Notes: generated by a model not told the origin, from the letters alone. 64,000 bases of DNA from Thalassia testudinum (GCA_037157565.1 JAZHRO010000055.1:41881001-41945000); one strand, 5' to 3'; positions 12,211 to 24,741 are shown, counted from the stretch's first letter. Numbers and translations: made by a program.

Positions 12211-12753
12211 GACCACAATCCCTCTTAGGCAAATACACCTCTTGAGATTCAATTCCAATAGAAAAATCACTTGCTCACTACTCTTAGCCTCCTCTTGCCC
12301 TTGTGTTGTGCCAACACTCTGATTAAAGGACAAACCCACACTCCCGGTTCACTTCGTTCTGCAAATTCTCAGGGAATTCTCTTTATCCTTAATAGATAAG
12401 AAAGTAATCAAATTATTGAGGTGCTCTATAGGTGTTGTTTAATTCTTACTTTTGTACTTTGGGTATCCGACCTGTCGAGTCTCCGTCTCTTCATTGTGAA
12501 GGGAGAAACCTCCGTTTTGGGATCGGAGGTGAGATTTATAATTAAGGTACACCATCCTCGTTTAAGTAGTGTAGTTAGTGGATTGATCACTTTGTAATCG
12601 AAAATCCTAAGTCAAGGGATTGGCTTAGGTGGTGGTTTTCACCTGTCTTGGGTTTCCAAGTAAAAATTTGGTGCCTCTTTTTGTGATTGAATATTTTGTC
12701 TTACAATATTTAATAAATTCACTATTCACCCCCCCTAATGCAATTTCACCTTC

Positions 12754-13845
12754 TTCGTCATTGGCCCCTTCCCTTGACGTGGAGGTTCCATTATCTCCGA
12801 AGGTGCTTGCGATCGAGTCCCTTCTTTGAGGCGCTCTCATCGGGGAGATCATGGCAGGCGCACCTTCCTTGGAGGATCTCCAAGGCTTCATAAGTTCCCT
12901 TCCCCTCTCATCTTCAATGTGGAAGATCTCTATGTTGAACCCATCGAGGTTCCTGGTTTTTGGCTTGTCAGACGTGGATGTCGATTTGCTCCAGTTTTAA
13001 TCGTCGTGTTTTGATTCTGTGTCCATTATGTGGAGAAGGTTTCCCCTTTTGAGGGTGCATTGAGTGACAAATTGCCACAAAGGGTTTTTGTCAAAGAAGA
13101 ATCTGTGGAGATTAGGGGTCTCCCCTTGCATCTGCATTTGAATGCAATGGTGAGCAGTGTTGTGGCCGATTTTGCTTCATTCAAGGAAGGCTCAGTGGTC
13201 GACCTGATGGAGGGGGATGGTAGTGTTGTGAAGGTGGATGTTGATCTCAGGCATGGGGGTCCTTTCCATGAGAAGGCAGTGCTAAGATGTAGGGGATCCT
13301 CGTGGCTTCTCTCCATAAGTGTATGGATTTGTGACCCGACAAGGACGATGGTGGAGGAGGAGGTGCATGAAGGGTGGCGTGGGTTGAGGGGATCCATGCA
13401 GTGGCGCAAGGTGCAAGAAGAATAGTCTTTTGTGTACGTCAACCAGAAGAAATGCAAGGTGAGCAAGGGAAGGGAAATGGCACATGAGATGGAAGATGGG
13501 GACATGGCTGATGAGAAGATGGTTGACAGCGAGGAGGGCAAGACCACTGTGCTACACAAGGAGGGACCGATTTCAACCAATGTTGAAGGCCAGGAGAACA
13601 CGCCACGTGCTCAGTCTAGTTGCCAATCAGGGGAAGACACATTTGTTTTTTCCACTCTGGTAGATGTGACATATAATGTAGGTGCTTCTACCCCTTCATG
13701 TGCAAGGGCATCTACTAGGGAGAGGTACAATCTTTTGATACATAAGGGAGAGGTACGGAGCAGAGGAAAGGCACATGTGGACATTAGCCATGTAACGAGC
13801 ATATTGAATGTGGTACGCACAGAGGGTGAGAAGAGGGGCAAATAA
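12754..13845 (+). pseudogene. LINE ORF1, C-terminal part
   Basis: This continues the ORF1 frame after LTR-A. Translation includes EIRGLPLHLHLNAMVSSVVA and ADFASFKEGSVVDL, resembling the nucleic-acid-binding region of plant LINE ORF1 proteins (IRGLP... followed by a G-x-V-D segment). It is followed by an acidic hydrophilic tail ending at TAA 13843-13845. Several stops and frameshifts occur between 12826 and 13030 and at 13423. ORF2 begins 8 bp after this stop. Confidence 0.7.
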
Positions 13846-13853
13846 GCAGCCTT

Positions 13854-16083
13854 ATGTTAAGGGTCCTCATGTGGAATGTTAGGGGGATGAGGGATAGCAT
13901 AAGAAGAAGCATATTGGGGAGGTATCTCAGAGAGTAGGGGATTCAGTGTGCCTTATTGCAGGAAACCGGAGGATGCGGGGCAGTGGTATTCGCTTCTTGC
14001 AAATGGAGCGGCTGAGTTGAAGTGGATACCTTCTTGTGGGAGATCAGGGGGGCTATGTGTGTGGTAGAAGCCCAGTGATCTACAGTTGCTGGATGTGAAG
14101 ATGGGGAGGTTGTCCATTACATGCAGGTTCTCCAGAGTCAGTGACAACGTTCATCATAGCATCACTTCTATTTATGGGTCGTGTACCCCAAGTGAGAGAC
14201 TGCTATGGGAAGAGTTGAGAGATATGGCAGCATGGATCCAGGGGGCGACGTGGCTTGTGGGAGGTAACTTCAATGCTACGCGATTGTCAGATGACAGGCC
14301 GGATGAATAGACTAATTCCTCTACCTTTTAGTTTCAGAGTTTGGTGTCAGATTTAGAGATGGTTGATATTCCATCGTAGGGTGCTACTTATACTTGGAGA
14401 CATGGGGGAGGTCTGATGTCAAAGATAGATTGTTTCTTGTGCAATGTGGACCTGATGAGGTCCTTCCACATGGCTTATGTGGTGGCATTGGGAAGGCCCT
14501 TCTCTGATCATACCCTCCTAGTGTGGGAGAGTAGGGAGGGGGTGAAGGCGAGCACCTATTTCAAATTTCAGAAATTGTGGCTACAGGAAGATGGTTTTAC
14601 AAACATGGTGGCATCCTGGTGGATCTCCAATGGGGGAGAGGGGTCGGCTACGCGAAGATTGGTGGCCAAGTTAAGGGGTCTATGCCTTATGTTGTTCGAA
14701 TTTAAGAAGACCCTTGTGCATACGAAGACTCAGAAAAGGAAGGAGGTGATGGAAGGGGTAAAGAGCCTTGATTAGAAGGAGAGGGTGATGCTGAGTGAGG
14801 AGGAGAGGGCGAAAAGGAAGAGCTTGCAGTCCATTATAGCCAAGGAGGGCCAGCTGAAGGAGATTAACTGGTGCCAATGCTCCTTCCAGTTGTGGCTTAA
14901 GGAGGGGGATTCGAACATGAAGTTTTTTCTTGCAGCTACAAGTGTTAGAAGGCGATTCAATCTCATTTCATCCCTTCGCTATGGGGACCAAGTGGCCACG
15001 TCACCCATGGATTTATGTAGTATGGCAAATAATTACTTTGTGGATGTCACTCGTGTGAGGCCGAGAGGGGGATGGAGGCTATCAAGCTCAGATATGCCCA
15101 AGCTGTGGGAAGAGTAAAGACATCACTTGTGTAGAGTGATTGGAGAGCAAGAGGTGATCTCTGCGTTGATGGGGCTAACGACAGAAGGGTCACCAAGACC
15201 TTATGGTTTTCCCATCTTGTTCTATAAAGAATTTTGGCCAGTGATCAAGTCAAATGTCATGACAGTGGTTGAAGAGTTCCAGAAAGAGAACTTTGTCTTG
15301 GAGAAGATAACTAGGTCCCTTCTCTTTCTCCCCCCTAAGAAGGCGGGAGCTAAGTCGCTTTCTAATTTTAGGCCAATTGCTCTTTCTAATTCTATTTACT
15401 TAATAATTGGAAAGGATTGGCTAATCGTATGAGGGAAGTTATGTAGAATATTATAAGCCCGGTGCAGTCGAATTTTTTGAAGGGAAGATCACTACAGGAG
15501 TCTTTTATTTTGGCACAAGATATGGTGCCAGGATGGGTAAGGAAGAAGAAGAAGGGCTTTAATGTGGAAAGTTGATTTTTCCAAGGCATACGACTCGGTC
15601 TCTTGGTCGTATCGTTAGGAGATATTTAGGAGGAAGGGATTTCCGAAGACATGCGTACAGTGGAAAAAGAGATGTGTGATCACATCCTCCTTATCACCTT
15701 TGATTAATGGGCATCCTATAGGGCAATGGATATAGCCTCAGAAAGGAGTCAAATAGAGGTGTCCGGTGGCCCCTCTCATTTTTATTTTGGCAGTGGACAC
15801 GTTAGCCAGGTTTGCCTTTAAGGCATGCTTGGGTGGCTTGCTACATGGGTACACTCTTTCTACCCAACATGCATTGACACCCATTTTATAGTTTGTAGAC
15901 GGCACAATGTTTTTCATCGAAGGAGTGCTAAAGCGAAATGCATCAAGTATTTGGTGGATATTTTCAGCGAGGTGTCAGGGCTACAGATAAATTGTGCTAA
16001 ATCCTCCCTTATCAGTTTTGGGGATGCATGTAGAATGAAGGAAGAATTGTTCTAGATTCTGCAGACGGCGGTAGTGAACCTCT
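13854..16083 (+). pseudogene. LINE ORF2, endonuclease and reverse transcriptase (5' part)
   Basis: ORF2 opens at ATG 13854 with MLRVLMWNVRGMRD. Endonuclease landmarks follow: the NVRG motif, LLQETG (about 13960), GGNFNATR (about 14260, where GGDFN is usual) and SDHTLLVW (about 14505). Reverse transcriptase landmarks are GFPILFYKEFW (about 15210), PPKKAGAKS then FRPIALSN (about 15330-15395), VDFSKAYDSVSW (motif A, about 15575) and a degraded motif C, in which the usual F-A/V-D-D reads FVDG at 15892-15903. Multiple stops and frameshifts are present and the second catalytic Asp is lost. The frame continues at 17856 after LTR-B. Confidence 0.85.
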
Positions 16084-16776
16084 TGTAGGTTCTAATGGAG
16101 GGGGGTGAGATTTACGTGATAAACAAAATAATGCAAAAGTATAATAAACAATCTCACACAATCAACAATCACACGAATAAAGCAATCACAAATACATAAG
16201 GGATTTTTAGGTAGAAACCCAAACCCGGGTAAAAACTACAACCTAAGCCTCTCAACTTAGGATTTTTCGATCGACCTAGTTGATCAAATCCACTAACTGA
16301 GTCACTTAAATGCGGGTGACTCAACCTCAATACGAGGGTAGCATTCCTTAAAACCCCTCCTCTTCATAAGGAGTATTTTGTCTCACGAAGGAAATGGAAA
16401 TTTGCAAGGTGAATACCCAACCACAAAAGGAAATTACAACAGTCCTATAGAGCCACAAAGTACTAATGTTAATCTAGCTACTATAGAAAAAAAAAACTTC
16501 CTTTAGATGGAAGTGGAAGAGCATGAACCACGCAAGGCACGAAGACGCTCTCGAATGTGCAGAGACAGGAGAGCGATTATGCAGCAAAAAGGATGCTCTT
16601 GGATGTATGCTTAGGAGCTTGGAGAGCAGGGTGACTTTCTGTCTTGATTCTCTCTTCTCTTGGACACAATATGAGTGGAAGAAGTATTTCTTTTGTGTTT
16701 CTTGGTGTATCTAACAAAAGAAGAGCGCCCCTCGATTTATCGAGGCCCTAAGAAGGATTTAGAAGGCCTTTGAAGG

Positions 16777-16784
16777 CTTTTATA
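16777..16784 (-). promoter_or_regulatory. probable TATA box of LTR-B
   Basis: Reads TATAAAAG on the - strand, just downstream (in element orientation) of the palindrome array and at the position matching the TATA boxes of LTR-A and LTR-C. Confidence 0.55.
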
Positions 16785-16854
16785 GCCGTTGGAAATAAAT
16801 CCAAGGAAAATCAAGCTGAGATCAAGGTCATTTAAGATTCTGACAAGGTTATCA

Positions 16855-17460
16855 AACGTTTAGTTCTAAGGTCAGACGTCTGGGACATCGTTTGATCTAG
16901 AAGGGTGGGTCTTATGGATGAGGTTAGATCAAGATGGATGTCTAAAGATGTGTTTTATGACGTCTAGGAATCTAATCAGACATCTAATTCTAGATGGGTT
17001 TCCTTCCTGTTTTGTCAAGATCGAAACAGGGTACTAGTGTTAAGTTGCACAAATGACAGATCGGATGTCTGGCAATAGGTCTAGACGTCTGGAAGCACAA
17101 ATCACTATGGGAATGGATTTCCCAAGGCTCAAACGGCTATTAGGTCTGACAAAAAGTAATTAGGGTTAGATCTTAGCCTAACGTCTATTTATCAGACGTC
17201 TGAGATGAACTACGGACGTCTGAAAGTAGATGTAAATCAAATTAAGGGTTAATCCTCTAAGATAAGCCAACGGTCCTCTAGTTAAACGTCTGGCAAGGTC
17301 CTCAGATGTCTTCTAAGAAGTCTGGACTAAGAGCTAGACGGCTGAAACTGGTAGATAGAGAGTGGGTTTCCAAGTTAAGTGTTCTGATCAAACAGTCAAA
17401 CGTCTTAAAGTCTTAGATCAAACGTCTGATTCCAGTTTGGTTGTCTGATCAGGCTATCTG
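16855..17460. repeat. CAGACGTCTG palindrome array in LTR-B
   Basis: About 17 copies or close variants occur in 600 bp (CAGACGTCTGG, TAGACGTCTGG, CGGACGTCTGA, AAACGTCTGA and others). Position relative to the TATA box and copy number parallel LTR-A, although the sequence between motifs has diverged. Confidence 0.83.
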
Positions 17461-17855
17461 ATACCTACTTTGATTTTCTAAGTTCTCTACGAGAAGTCTA
17501 AGTATTCTAGGGTTGTGTATGTATTCCTAAGATTACTGTTTGTTACTTTAGGGCTCTTTAACAAATGATCTAAGTAAATAAAAAGTAAAGAACAAAAAGA
17601 CAAATACATAGAACAAAAAACAGAAAGAGCTTCTATCATATTCTTCATCTTCTTATTTTCAAGCTCTCTCTCCACTCGAAGCTTCTTCTCCTCCATCAAA
17701 CTCCTCCAATCCGCCATGGATGCAAGCTTGAGCTCTTTCACACTTGTATCCATTTGCAATTATCCTGAAAACTTAAACTCAATGCAAATGGTAAATAACA
17801 AGTATTTTGTTACCATTAAAATTAACGATTGTGGTGCCCTTGCACCAACACCTCT

Positions 17856-18650
17856 CGATCCACTATCTTAGCTTACCCCTCCAAACCAAGAAGATGAAGA
17901 AGAAAGATTGGTCACAGTATTTTGAGAAGATCTCTTTGAAGATGGTAGGATGGTGTCGACGTTTCCTATCTAAAGGTGGGAGATTGGTCCTCCTGAATTC
18001 GGTGTTTTCTGCTATCCCAGTCATTTTCCTCTCCATGTTCAAACCACCTGGCTCTGTTTCAAAAAGAATTGATGTGCTAAGAAAAAGGTTATTTTGGAAG
18101 GGGCTAGCACACAATGGACATTTCATGCAACCCATCAACTAAAGCATCGTTTGTAAGCCAAAGAAGAGGGGTGGCTTGGGTGTTCGATCACTTAGAGAAT
18201 TTGGGGATTCGCTCTTGGTCAAATGGGTCGTGATCACATCACTTAGAGAAGAGGGGTCGCTCTTGGCATACATGTGGCAACCAGATGTGGAGGAGTGGAA
18301 GCCTTTTCCATCTAGTGATGTGCATCACACTAGAATGGGAGAGGAGACGAGTCAACTTGTGATGACCTTCGAAGCCTTCAAACTAAGGGAAGGAATGGAC
18401 AGGTTTAAATGAAAGAGAGGGGTCTATGCATCGAGCAAAACCTATGAGATTCTATGTGATTCACAAGGGAACGATGATGGTAATAGGCATGCTCACAGTT
18501 GTGGAAGTTGAAGATTCCTTTAAAGGTACAGATTTTTTTTATGAATAGCCAGGTGGGAGAGACTGATTATGAGCAACTATAGGAGGAGAACTCTGGAGAC
18601 TGACACTATCAAGTGTCCACTGTGTGCTTATGAGAAGGATGATACTTGAT
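17856..18650 (+). pseudogene. LINE ORF2, RT C-terminal part and zf-RVT
   Basis: Continues ORF2 after LTR-B. It contains YLSLPLQTKKMKKKDW, SKGGRLVLLNSVFSAIP and KPKKRGGLGVRSL, the conserved region after the LINE RT palm/thumb. It ends with a zf-RVT segment (KIPLKVQIF then KCPLCAYEKDD). The zinc-binding domain is cut off after CPLC at about 18650, where unrelated AT-rich DNA begins. Stops occur at 18140 and 18412. Confidence 0.8.
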
Positions 18651-18655
18651 TGGGA

Positions 18656-20329
18656 AAATTTTTGCTTCAAAAAATATCAAAAATAATATGTCGTCATAAT
18701 TCACGTGATGGAAAACTTCCGAACAAATATATTTATCAGTAAAAATTAACTATGAAGAGTTAGGTTGTTTCGGAGGCATAAATGTAATAAAAGCGTAAAT
18801 ATTGCAAGGATTATTTCCTAAAATTATGTTAAGCATATATAGAGAGGATCACGAAATATAAAGAGTGTGAGTGCACGAGAGAAAAAGGGTATACATGTGA
18901 GGATATGCACACAAATTCAACGTAATAAAATAATCAAATCTTAAATCCTCTCAAACCAATGGCATCAAATGTAATTTTTAATTAACCAAAAACAGAGGAT
19001 TTGTTTCCTCGAGGTGTGCGTGCGCGTGAGGCCTTGGTGATCGGTGAGGAGCTCAGTGGAGGTTGGCCAGAGCGAGGGGGTTCCGATGGTTGTTTTGGCT
19101 TGGACGATGGTGGTCGGTGTTGGCCAACCAAAGAGGAAGTGACCGGCGATGAAGGTCTGCCGTAGTTGTTGGAGAGACGAGGGAGGGGCGTGGTGCTGCG
19201 TGAGGACGACGATGGAGGCTGAGGCCGCGCAAATAGAGGAAGGCTATCGGCGTGTGGAGCTCAGCTGATGGTGGCTGTTGCGCGAAGGGGGGGATGCATC
19301 GATGATGGGTTCTTCTTCGGTGGTGAAGATAAAGAAGAAGACGACAAGGATGGCAGCAGTAAGACTGGTGGCTGTAGCCGAGAGGTGCACTGCCTTGGTG
19401 GCGGCTGGCTGTTGCTGGTGGCTTGCGGTGTCGAGGAGGATCGATGGCTCGGTGATGCTGTGGTGAGTTGAGGAAGACAACAAGGATGGGCGCGGGAAGG
19501 AGGCGCACGGTCGTGGTGGCTCGCGATTAGGGAAGAAGGTGGAGCACGGTGCTCCTGTGCCCGCGGTGGTAGTTGTCATAGTAGAGAGGAGATGCGGTGG
19601 TGAGTGGAGGAAGACGGGTGGAGCGCGGTGGTTGAGAGGAAGTTGCGGTGATGGTCGTGGCGCAAGCCATGCGCTGTCACTGTGTAGCTTGTCACGATCG
19701 GAGGTCGTTGCACGGAAGCTTGCAGGAAGGAGGGCGAGGAGGAGCGGTCACAGTCATGGACGAGAGGAGGCAGTCGTGAAGGAGGTCGATCGCTGTGGGG
19801 GTTCACGGTGGTGGATGAGAGGAGGTGAATGTCTGCATGAGGGAGAGGGAGAAGGACGAAGGGGGTCTGCCTCTGCTTGGACATCCGGGGAGGCTCCAGG
19901 ACAGCTTAAGTCCTCCTTAAATAATCAGTACCATAATTGAAGATTTGTTTGGCCACCTTATTTAGGGTAAGCATTTTTACCTTTGAAAAAATTGGTTACA
20001 TCTCCCCTTCCTAGAAGTCATCGTAAGAAGAGAGTTGTTATCTTACCAATCAGAAGTACCGAGTAACTAATTATCTTATCCCAGATTGGGAGGTAAAACT
20101 TTTTAGTAATTATATGCTAAAAAATAGAGAAAAAATCATTCCACAATAACTTTCTAAGACCGTCCATAAGAAGGGACATTCAAAGAATGGTGGTGTGTTT
20201 CCTTCGTTTGCAGGCATGCATAGACATGACAAACGTAATTTCCATCCTATAGTTGATATCTAATGTAAAAAAATCACAAGAATAATGTACGTTCTACTGC
20301 ATGGTGACACCCACCTCACTCACTACTTT
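18656..20329. other. AT-rich flanks around a GC-rich block of unknown nature
   Basis: 18656-19010 and 19930-20329 are AT-rich. 19010-19930 is strongly GC-rich and gives long open frames on both strands (for example 19053-19508 - and 19539-19940 +) made of low-complexity Arg/Gly/Ser/His. Similar GC-rich, gene-like blocks occur in the leaders of copia elements X (33060-33540) and Y (42880-43330). A retroelement leader relic is therefore the best guess, but no LTR or PBS was found. No gene is called. Confidence 0.4.
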
Positions 20330-21770
20330 GTAGGAAGTACAATATGATTTTTTATTTTAAATTAAAATACATCTATGTAAAATGATTTTACATAAATATA
20401 AAATTATTTAGAATTAATTTTTCACTTATATAAAATTATCTTAAAATTGATTTTAATTATTTTACATTGATATAAAATAATCTTAAAATTAATTTTACCA
20501 TTGCAAATCATTTCATTTTTTTGTGTAGATACGGTGGTTACTTTTTTTTATTTTAGTGATGTTGAATATTATGTGACATTACTCCGTTACTTTTTTTACG
20601 TGAAGAGAGACCTTCAATGTGATTTTCACTTTTGAATTTATTTTTTTTACTTGCTCCCACAACATTATCTTTTATGTTTCGTACCTACATTAAAATAAAA
20701 ACCATGTGATCTTCTCCTTCATCATTCTTATCTTTCCAAGAAATGCTAGCTAGAAATATGTTGTTCGCAACTTTTTGTTTAAGGCATTTTGCTAATTATT
20801 TCTTCCATCAAGGGTCCTTTCGGCTTATTTTGCAGTAATTAAACTTTTTAGGTAACGTTGTACGTATTTGGACAAAGTTATACCACCGTGGGTTGCATTA
20901 AATACTATTTAGCCAAAAGTAGGTAATTTTTCATTTACTTGCAAAAGTTAAAAAGTAGGGAAACGTAATTAATGATATAAAAAGTGACATATAAAAATTT
21001 GTAGATATTATTTTTATATTTCACACAGCATTGAGAATATGGATCTACTTGATAATTATATTTAATATAAAAAAATAAAAAAATGTAAAGTTTATTACGT
21101 GGTGGTCTGCACCATATTCAAAAAAATTGCTACACCACTTTAACCTAAAATACACAGGTGATAAATAATCTTACACCGATGATAAACTACTTTGTACCGT
21201 GATAAATTATTCTAAGATGTCTTTGCACCAGTGCAATCTCATTTTGCATCAATATAGAATTATTCAAAGGATGATTTCACCTACTCAAAGTAATTTTGCA
21301 CCCCATGTAAAGTGATTTTGACCTGAGTTTAGAATTTAGGATTTATAGTTTAGATTTATGAAAAGTAATTTCACGTATGAGAAGTGATTTTTCACTTAAA
21401 AATTGATTTCTCACCTAAGCGTTTAGGGTTTAGGATTTAGAGTTCTAAATCCTAAATACTAAAAACTAAACCCTAAACCCTAGAGTGGAAGAATCACTTT
21501 TCAAGTATAAAATTATTTTTCATAAGTGAAGAAATATTTAAAATTTAATTTTACACCGGTACAAAGTAGTTCAAAGTAATATACATAAGATTGCATCAGT
21601 GCAATCTTACTTTACACTCGTGACAAATTATTTTAAAGATACAAAGTAATTTTACATCGGTGTAAAGTGATTCTAAAGTTGATTTGAATAATTTACACTC
21701 ATACAAAAGTAATTTGTTGTTAATTTTAATAATGATAAATCCTACCATATATTAGCATTTTTTTACATAT
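20330..21770. repeat. inverted-repeat, non-coding element with telomere-like centre
   Basis: Built from degenerate words of the type TTACACCGGTGTAAA and AAAGTGATTTT in both orientations. The two halves are roughly mirror images around about 21450. At the centre TTTAGGGTTTAGG is followed by CTAAACCCTAAACCC, two telomere-like repeats on each arm. No coding capacity. It looks like a foldback or MITE-type element, but clear ends and target duplications were not found, so the limits are approximate. Confidence 0.5.
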
Positions 21771-24741
21771 AAAAAAAAAAGACAGGTTAGGATCGCATTC
21801 ACACCGCTAAACATCAACTTTTATATTTTTAAACCTTCATCCATTTAAAAATTACATATTTGATAGAGCTGCGTATTTTTCCTTACATCCTTTAAATTTG
21901 GGAGACGAAGGGATTTATTACGAGATTTTCTGTGAATCAGTTACATATATGTCTTTACCAACATGCCTCTTTTTGCAACAAATCATTAAATTAATATGAG
22001 GATACACTTGAGACACATGTAGAAAAGGCTGCAAGAGGGTGAAAATGTGGCAAACGTTCCTTTTGTGAGGATGTTGGACAAGTCTATCAAGGTATCTTGG
22101 TCCCAGAGTTAGAGAGGTGTACAAAGAAAATACGCTGGAAAGAAGTAGTGGGTCACATTTTTTATATTTTTTTACGATTTATTTTACATCAGTGATATTT
22201 GTAAATAAAGTATAATCACATCAAAAATGCACCACTGATATTCGAAGTGAAAGATCAAAAAATAAAAAGAAAATCACAGATAATATTTCACTAACGAAAC
22301 TAAATATCATCATGATAAATAGATAATACAAATAAAAATAATAATAATGAAATGCACATTCATGATCCTCAAGATCAGAAGAAACACAACTTCATTACCA
22401 ACATCGTCAAAAAAATCCAAACTACATTTAGCATTCAAATTCGTAACAAAACACTGTAAAAATATAAAATCAAATATATCAAAAAAATGTTAAAAATAAT
22501 CAATCACAACAATCTTATCAAGAAGATACTTAAAATAAAAAAAAGAGATGAGCAATAGCAATTTGATCAAAAGAAATCTGATCAAAATTTGAGAGTGGAT
22601 GCAATGTGATTTGTTCGTATGTTATAAGATTGAATCAAAAACAAGGAAAAAATGGGAAACAGATGACAGAAGAGAAGATAAATACAGAAAGAGCAAGACA
22701 TTACCGATGAAGAGAACAACATGAAAAAGACGAGGAAGAGGAAAGAAAGTCGTGTGGACCCAACAAATTCACACTCATTAGACTACCAACGTGTGCGGTA
22801 GGAACCACATTTTGTTACACGCATCACTTTTTTAGTTTCGTACATTTTCACTTTATTTAATGGCCAAAGAATAAATGGAAAATCCAAGTAAGTTATCAAA
22901 AGGATTTTGTCAAGGCAATTCACTAATCGTTTTGAATTTGTATTCTCTTGGGCATTAGATTCAACAAATATATGGTTGTCTTCTATTTATTTCTCTGGAG
23001 TCCAAAGATATTTGAAAAAAGAAAAGATAGAATTACAGAGAAGTTAAAGATTGTGTTTTTTATATTAAAAAGAAAACAATTAAATTATCAAGGTTAGAGA
23101 GTTTAAAAATGAATATTTTAGGATCACTTAAAAGCTATTTTATCTCTTTTTATTTTAATAAGAATTTAATTTGATTTAATTACTATTAATGTGATTGAAT
23201 TTGTTCCTATATTTAGTTAGTAAAATTGAAATTACTTATAATTTTCTCTCTGTATAAAGAAGAATTAAGATTTCTTTTTCCATCAATTCTTATTTTTAAT
23301 AAGAATTCTAATTCCAAATTTTCCAACAATCCACGGATCATACATTAATAATTTGATAATCTAATCCGAAGGTGTTTCCTCTATCATGTCTATCACATTC
23401 ACATGTAACATTTACCATAGAACCAAACATCTCTCACTTACCCACATGTCAACCTATCTTGATTATAATTCTATGGAGTTCTAATATAAAAGCTATCAAA
23501 ATCTTTTGATGTTGCATAATGCCATTATGAACTTGATATTTACATATGTGCATCTTAAAACGTGCTTCTGTTTACAACAATGGCATTAAATTATTGTGAG
23601 ATTGACCTTTAGCTGCATCAAGTATTCAAGGTAAAAAAAAGGCTACAGTAGAGAAAAGCTAGCCAAGAATCTTTTCTGTAAATGTTGAACAAGTTTATCA
23701 AGTTGAATGAAGCAACAACGAGAAGTGGCAAAGTTAGAGTGATATAGAAAGATAAAATGAAGAAAAGCAATGTGAAAATATTTTTTTTAAGCTTATGATT
23801 CAATGTAGAGGCAAAAACAGCCCTATACTAGCATTTTTAATTGAAAATAAAAATAGTGGATAATCTTGATGCAACCTAACTAGAATGGTGTTAAGATAAT
23901 CAACGTTACGATGGCATCCATGTAAATACTAAAATTATAATGAAAACAAGGTACTCATGACATCTATGTAAAGACTAAAATTATAATGAAAACGAAGCAC
24001 TTTCATAAGTTTGTGGTGACATCTAAGAGCATCTAATTTTATTTGCCAAACGCATGTAAAAGACTAGGTTAGTGCCTCATAGTTCAAGAATTTTTTTTTG
24101 GCCCAATTTGTCTACTTTATCATACCTTAAAAGTTGATTGCAAACCTAAGTGTTAGATTATGTTTCATAAATTCATGTAGATATGCATGCCTATTATGCC
24201 CCTTTTTGTGCATTTTTCTTTCATGGTTAAGGTAGCAATACTTTTAAGTTTGTACCTTCAATACAGAATGACGATCTTAAGACCTACGTATCATTGCACC
24301 AATCAATAAGGCTGGATTGAAAAGACAAATATTTAAAAACATATTTAAAGTCCATTACATTATGCAATGAAGAGATCCTATAGAGAAACGTCAATCCATC
24401 CAATAGCCAGAACAGGGAAGTGCTATTTAAAAGTTAAAATGCGTATGCTTCCAAATAAGAGCTCCTGAAAAGTATAAGTTCACCAACCCTGCAAGACATT
24501 CATTAACCTTCCATCAAAATACACCTTCATTCGTAGATATAAAGAAAAATGTGGTGCATGATGACTGCCAGAAAAGCAATATAAACAAGTACTCTCTTAG
24601 ACACAGGTATCATCCATCATCCGTATCCATTTTCTCAACAAGCTCGAGAAGACTAAACAATGTCAACTACATTTCCTCACATCTTCCACACGTCGACATT
24701 AACCTTACTAGTGGTGTTGAACTCAGATGGTCTCGAGTAAT
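21771..24741. other. AT-rich intergenic; right end is the URM1 3' UTR region
   Basis: No gene recognised between 21771 and about 24350. The sequence is strongly AT-rich and probably contains old MITE-like DNA near 23050-23340 (AATAAGAATT in both orientations). From roughly 24350 to 24741 it is the 3' flank of URM1 on the - strand. The small + strand frame at 24551-24745 overlaps that flank and the URM1 stop, and is not a gene. Confidence 0.4.

Larger units (their letters stand above)
11117..12748 (+). mobile_element. solo LTR, copy A of palindrome-array LTR family
   Basis: A 1,632-bp segment beginning TGTTAG and ending ATTTCA, flanked by a perfect 5-bp duplication CCTTC (11112-11116 and 12749-12753). 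It lies in a LINE whose reading frame is restored by its removal. No internal retroelement sequence is present, so it is read as a solo LTR. Layout in + orientation: AT-rich 5' part, palindrome array (11453-12085), TATA box (TATAAATA, 12203-12210), about 540 bp of downstream leader, and a C-run ending. The downstream half matches LTR-B and LTR-C. The C-run near the end recalls SIRE/Maximus-type copia LTRs, but that assignment is tentative. Confidence 0.87.
16084..17850 (-). mobile_element. solo LTR, copy B of palindrome-array LTR family
   Basis: A 1,767-bp segment flanked by a perfect 5-bp duplication CCTCT (16079-16083 and 17851-17855). On the - strand it starts TGTTGGTGCAAGGGCACC and ends CCTACA. 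Removing it joins the LINE ORF2 frame in phase across the insertion point. The - strand order is: 5' part with AAAGAGCCC, palindrome array (16855-17460), TATA box (16777-16784), leader, and CACCCCCC end. Its start matches LTR-C and its middle and end match LTR-A. The reverse open frame at 17487-17759 lies in its 5' part and is not a recognised gene. Confidence 0.87.
10640..18655 (+). mobile_element. LINE (L1-type non-LTR retrotransposon), decayed, split by two solo LTRs
   Basis: ORF1 and ORF2 remains lie in order on the + strand: zinc knuckles, ORF1 C-terminal part, AP-type endonuclease, reverse transcriptase, zf-RVT. Removing LTR-A (11117-12748) and LTR-B (16084-17850) with one copy of each 5-bp duplication rejoins the LINE reading frame at both points, so both LTRs came later. 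Net length is about 4.6 kb. Stop codons and frameshifts are scattered throughout, so it cannot be active. The 3' end stops abruptly within zf-RVT at about 18650 with no poly-A. No target duplication for the LINE itself was found. Confidence 0.88.

Noticed and set aside
17487..17759. 90-codon reverse frame, Lys/Glu-rich then hydrophobic
   Set aside because: It lies in the 5' part of solo LTR-B, has no recognisable domain, and the aligned part of LTR-C is not open. Probably chance.
19053..19940. Long open frames on both strands
   Set aside because: Low-complexity Arg/Gly/His/Ser products of GC-rich DNA, with no domain or splice pattern.
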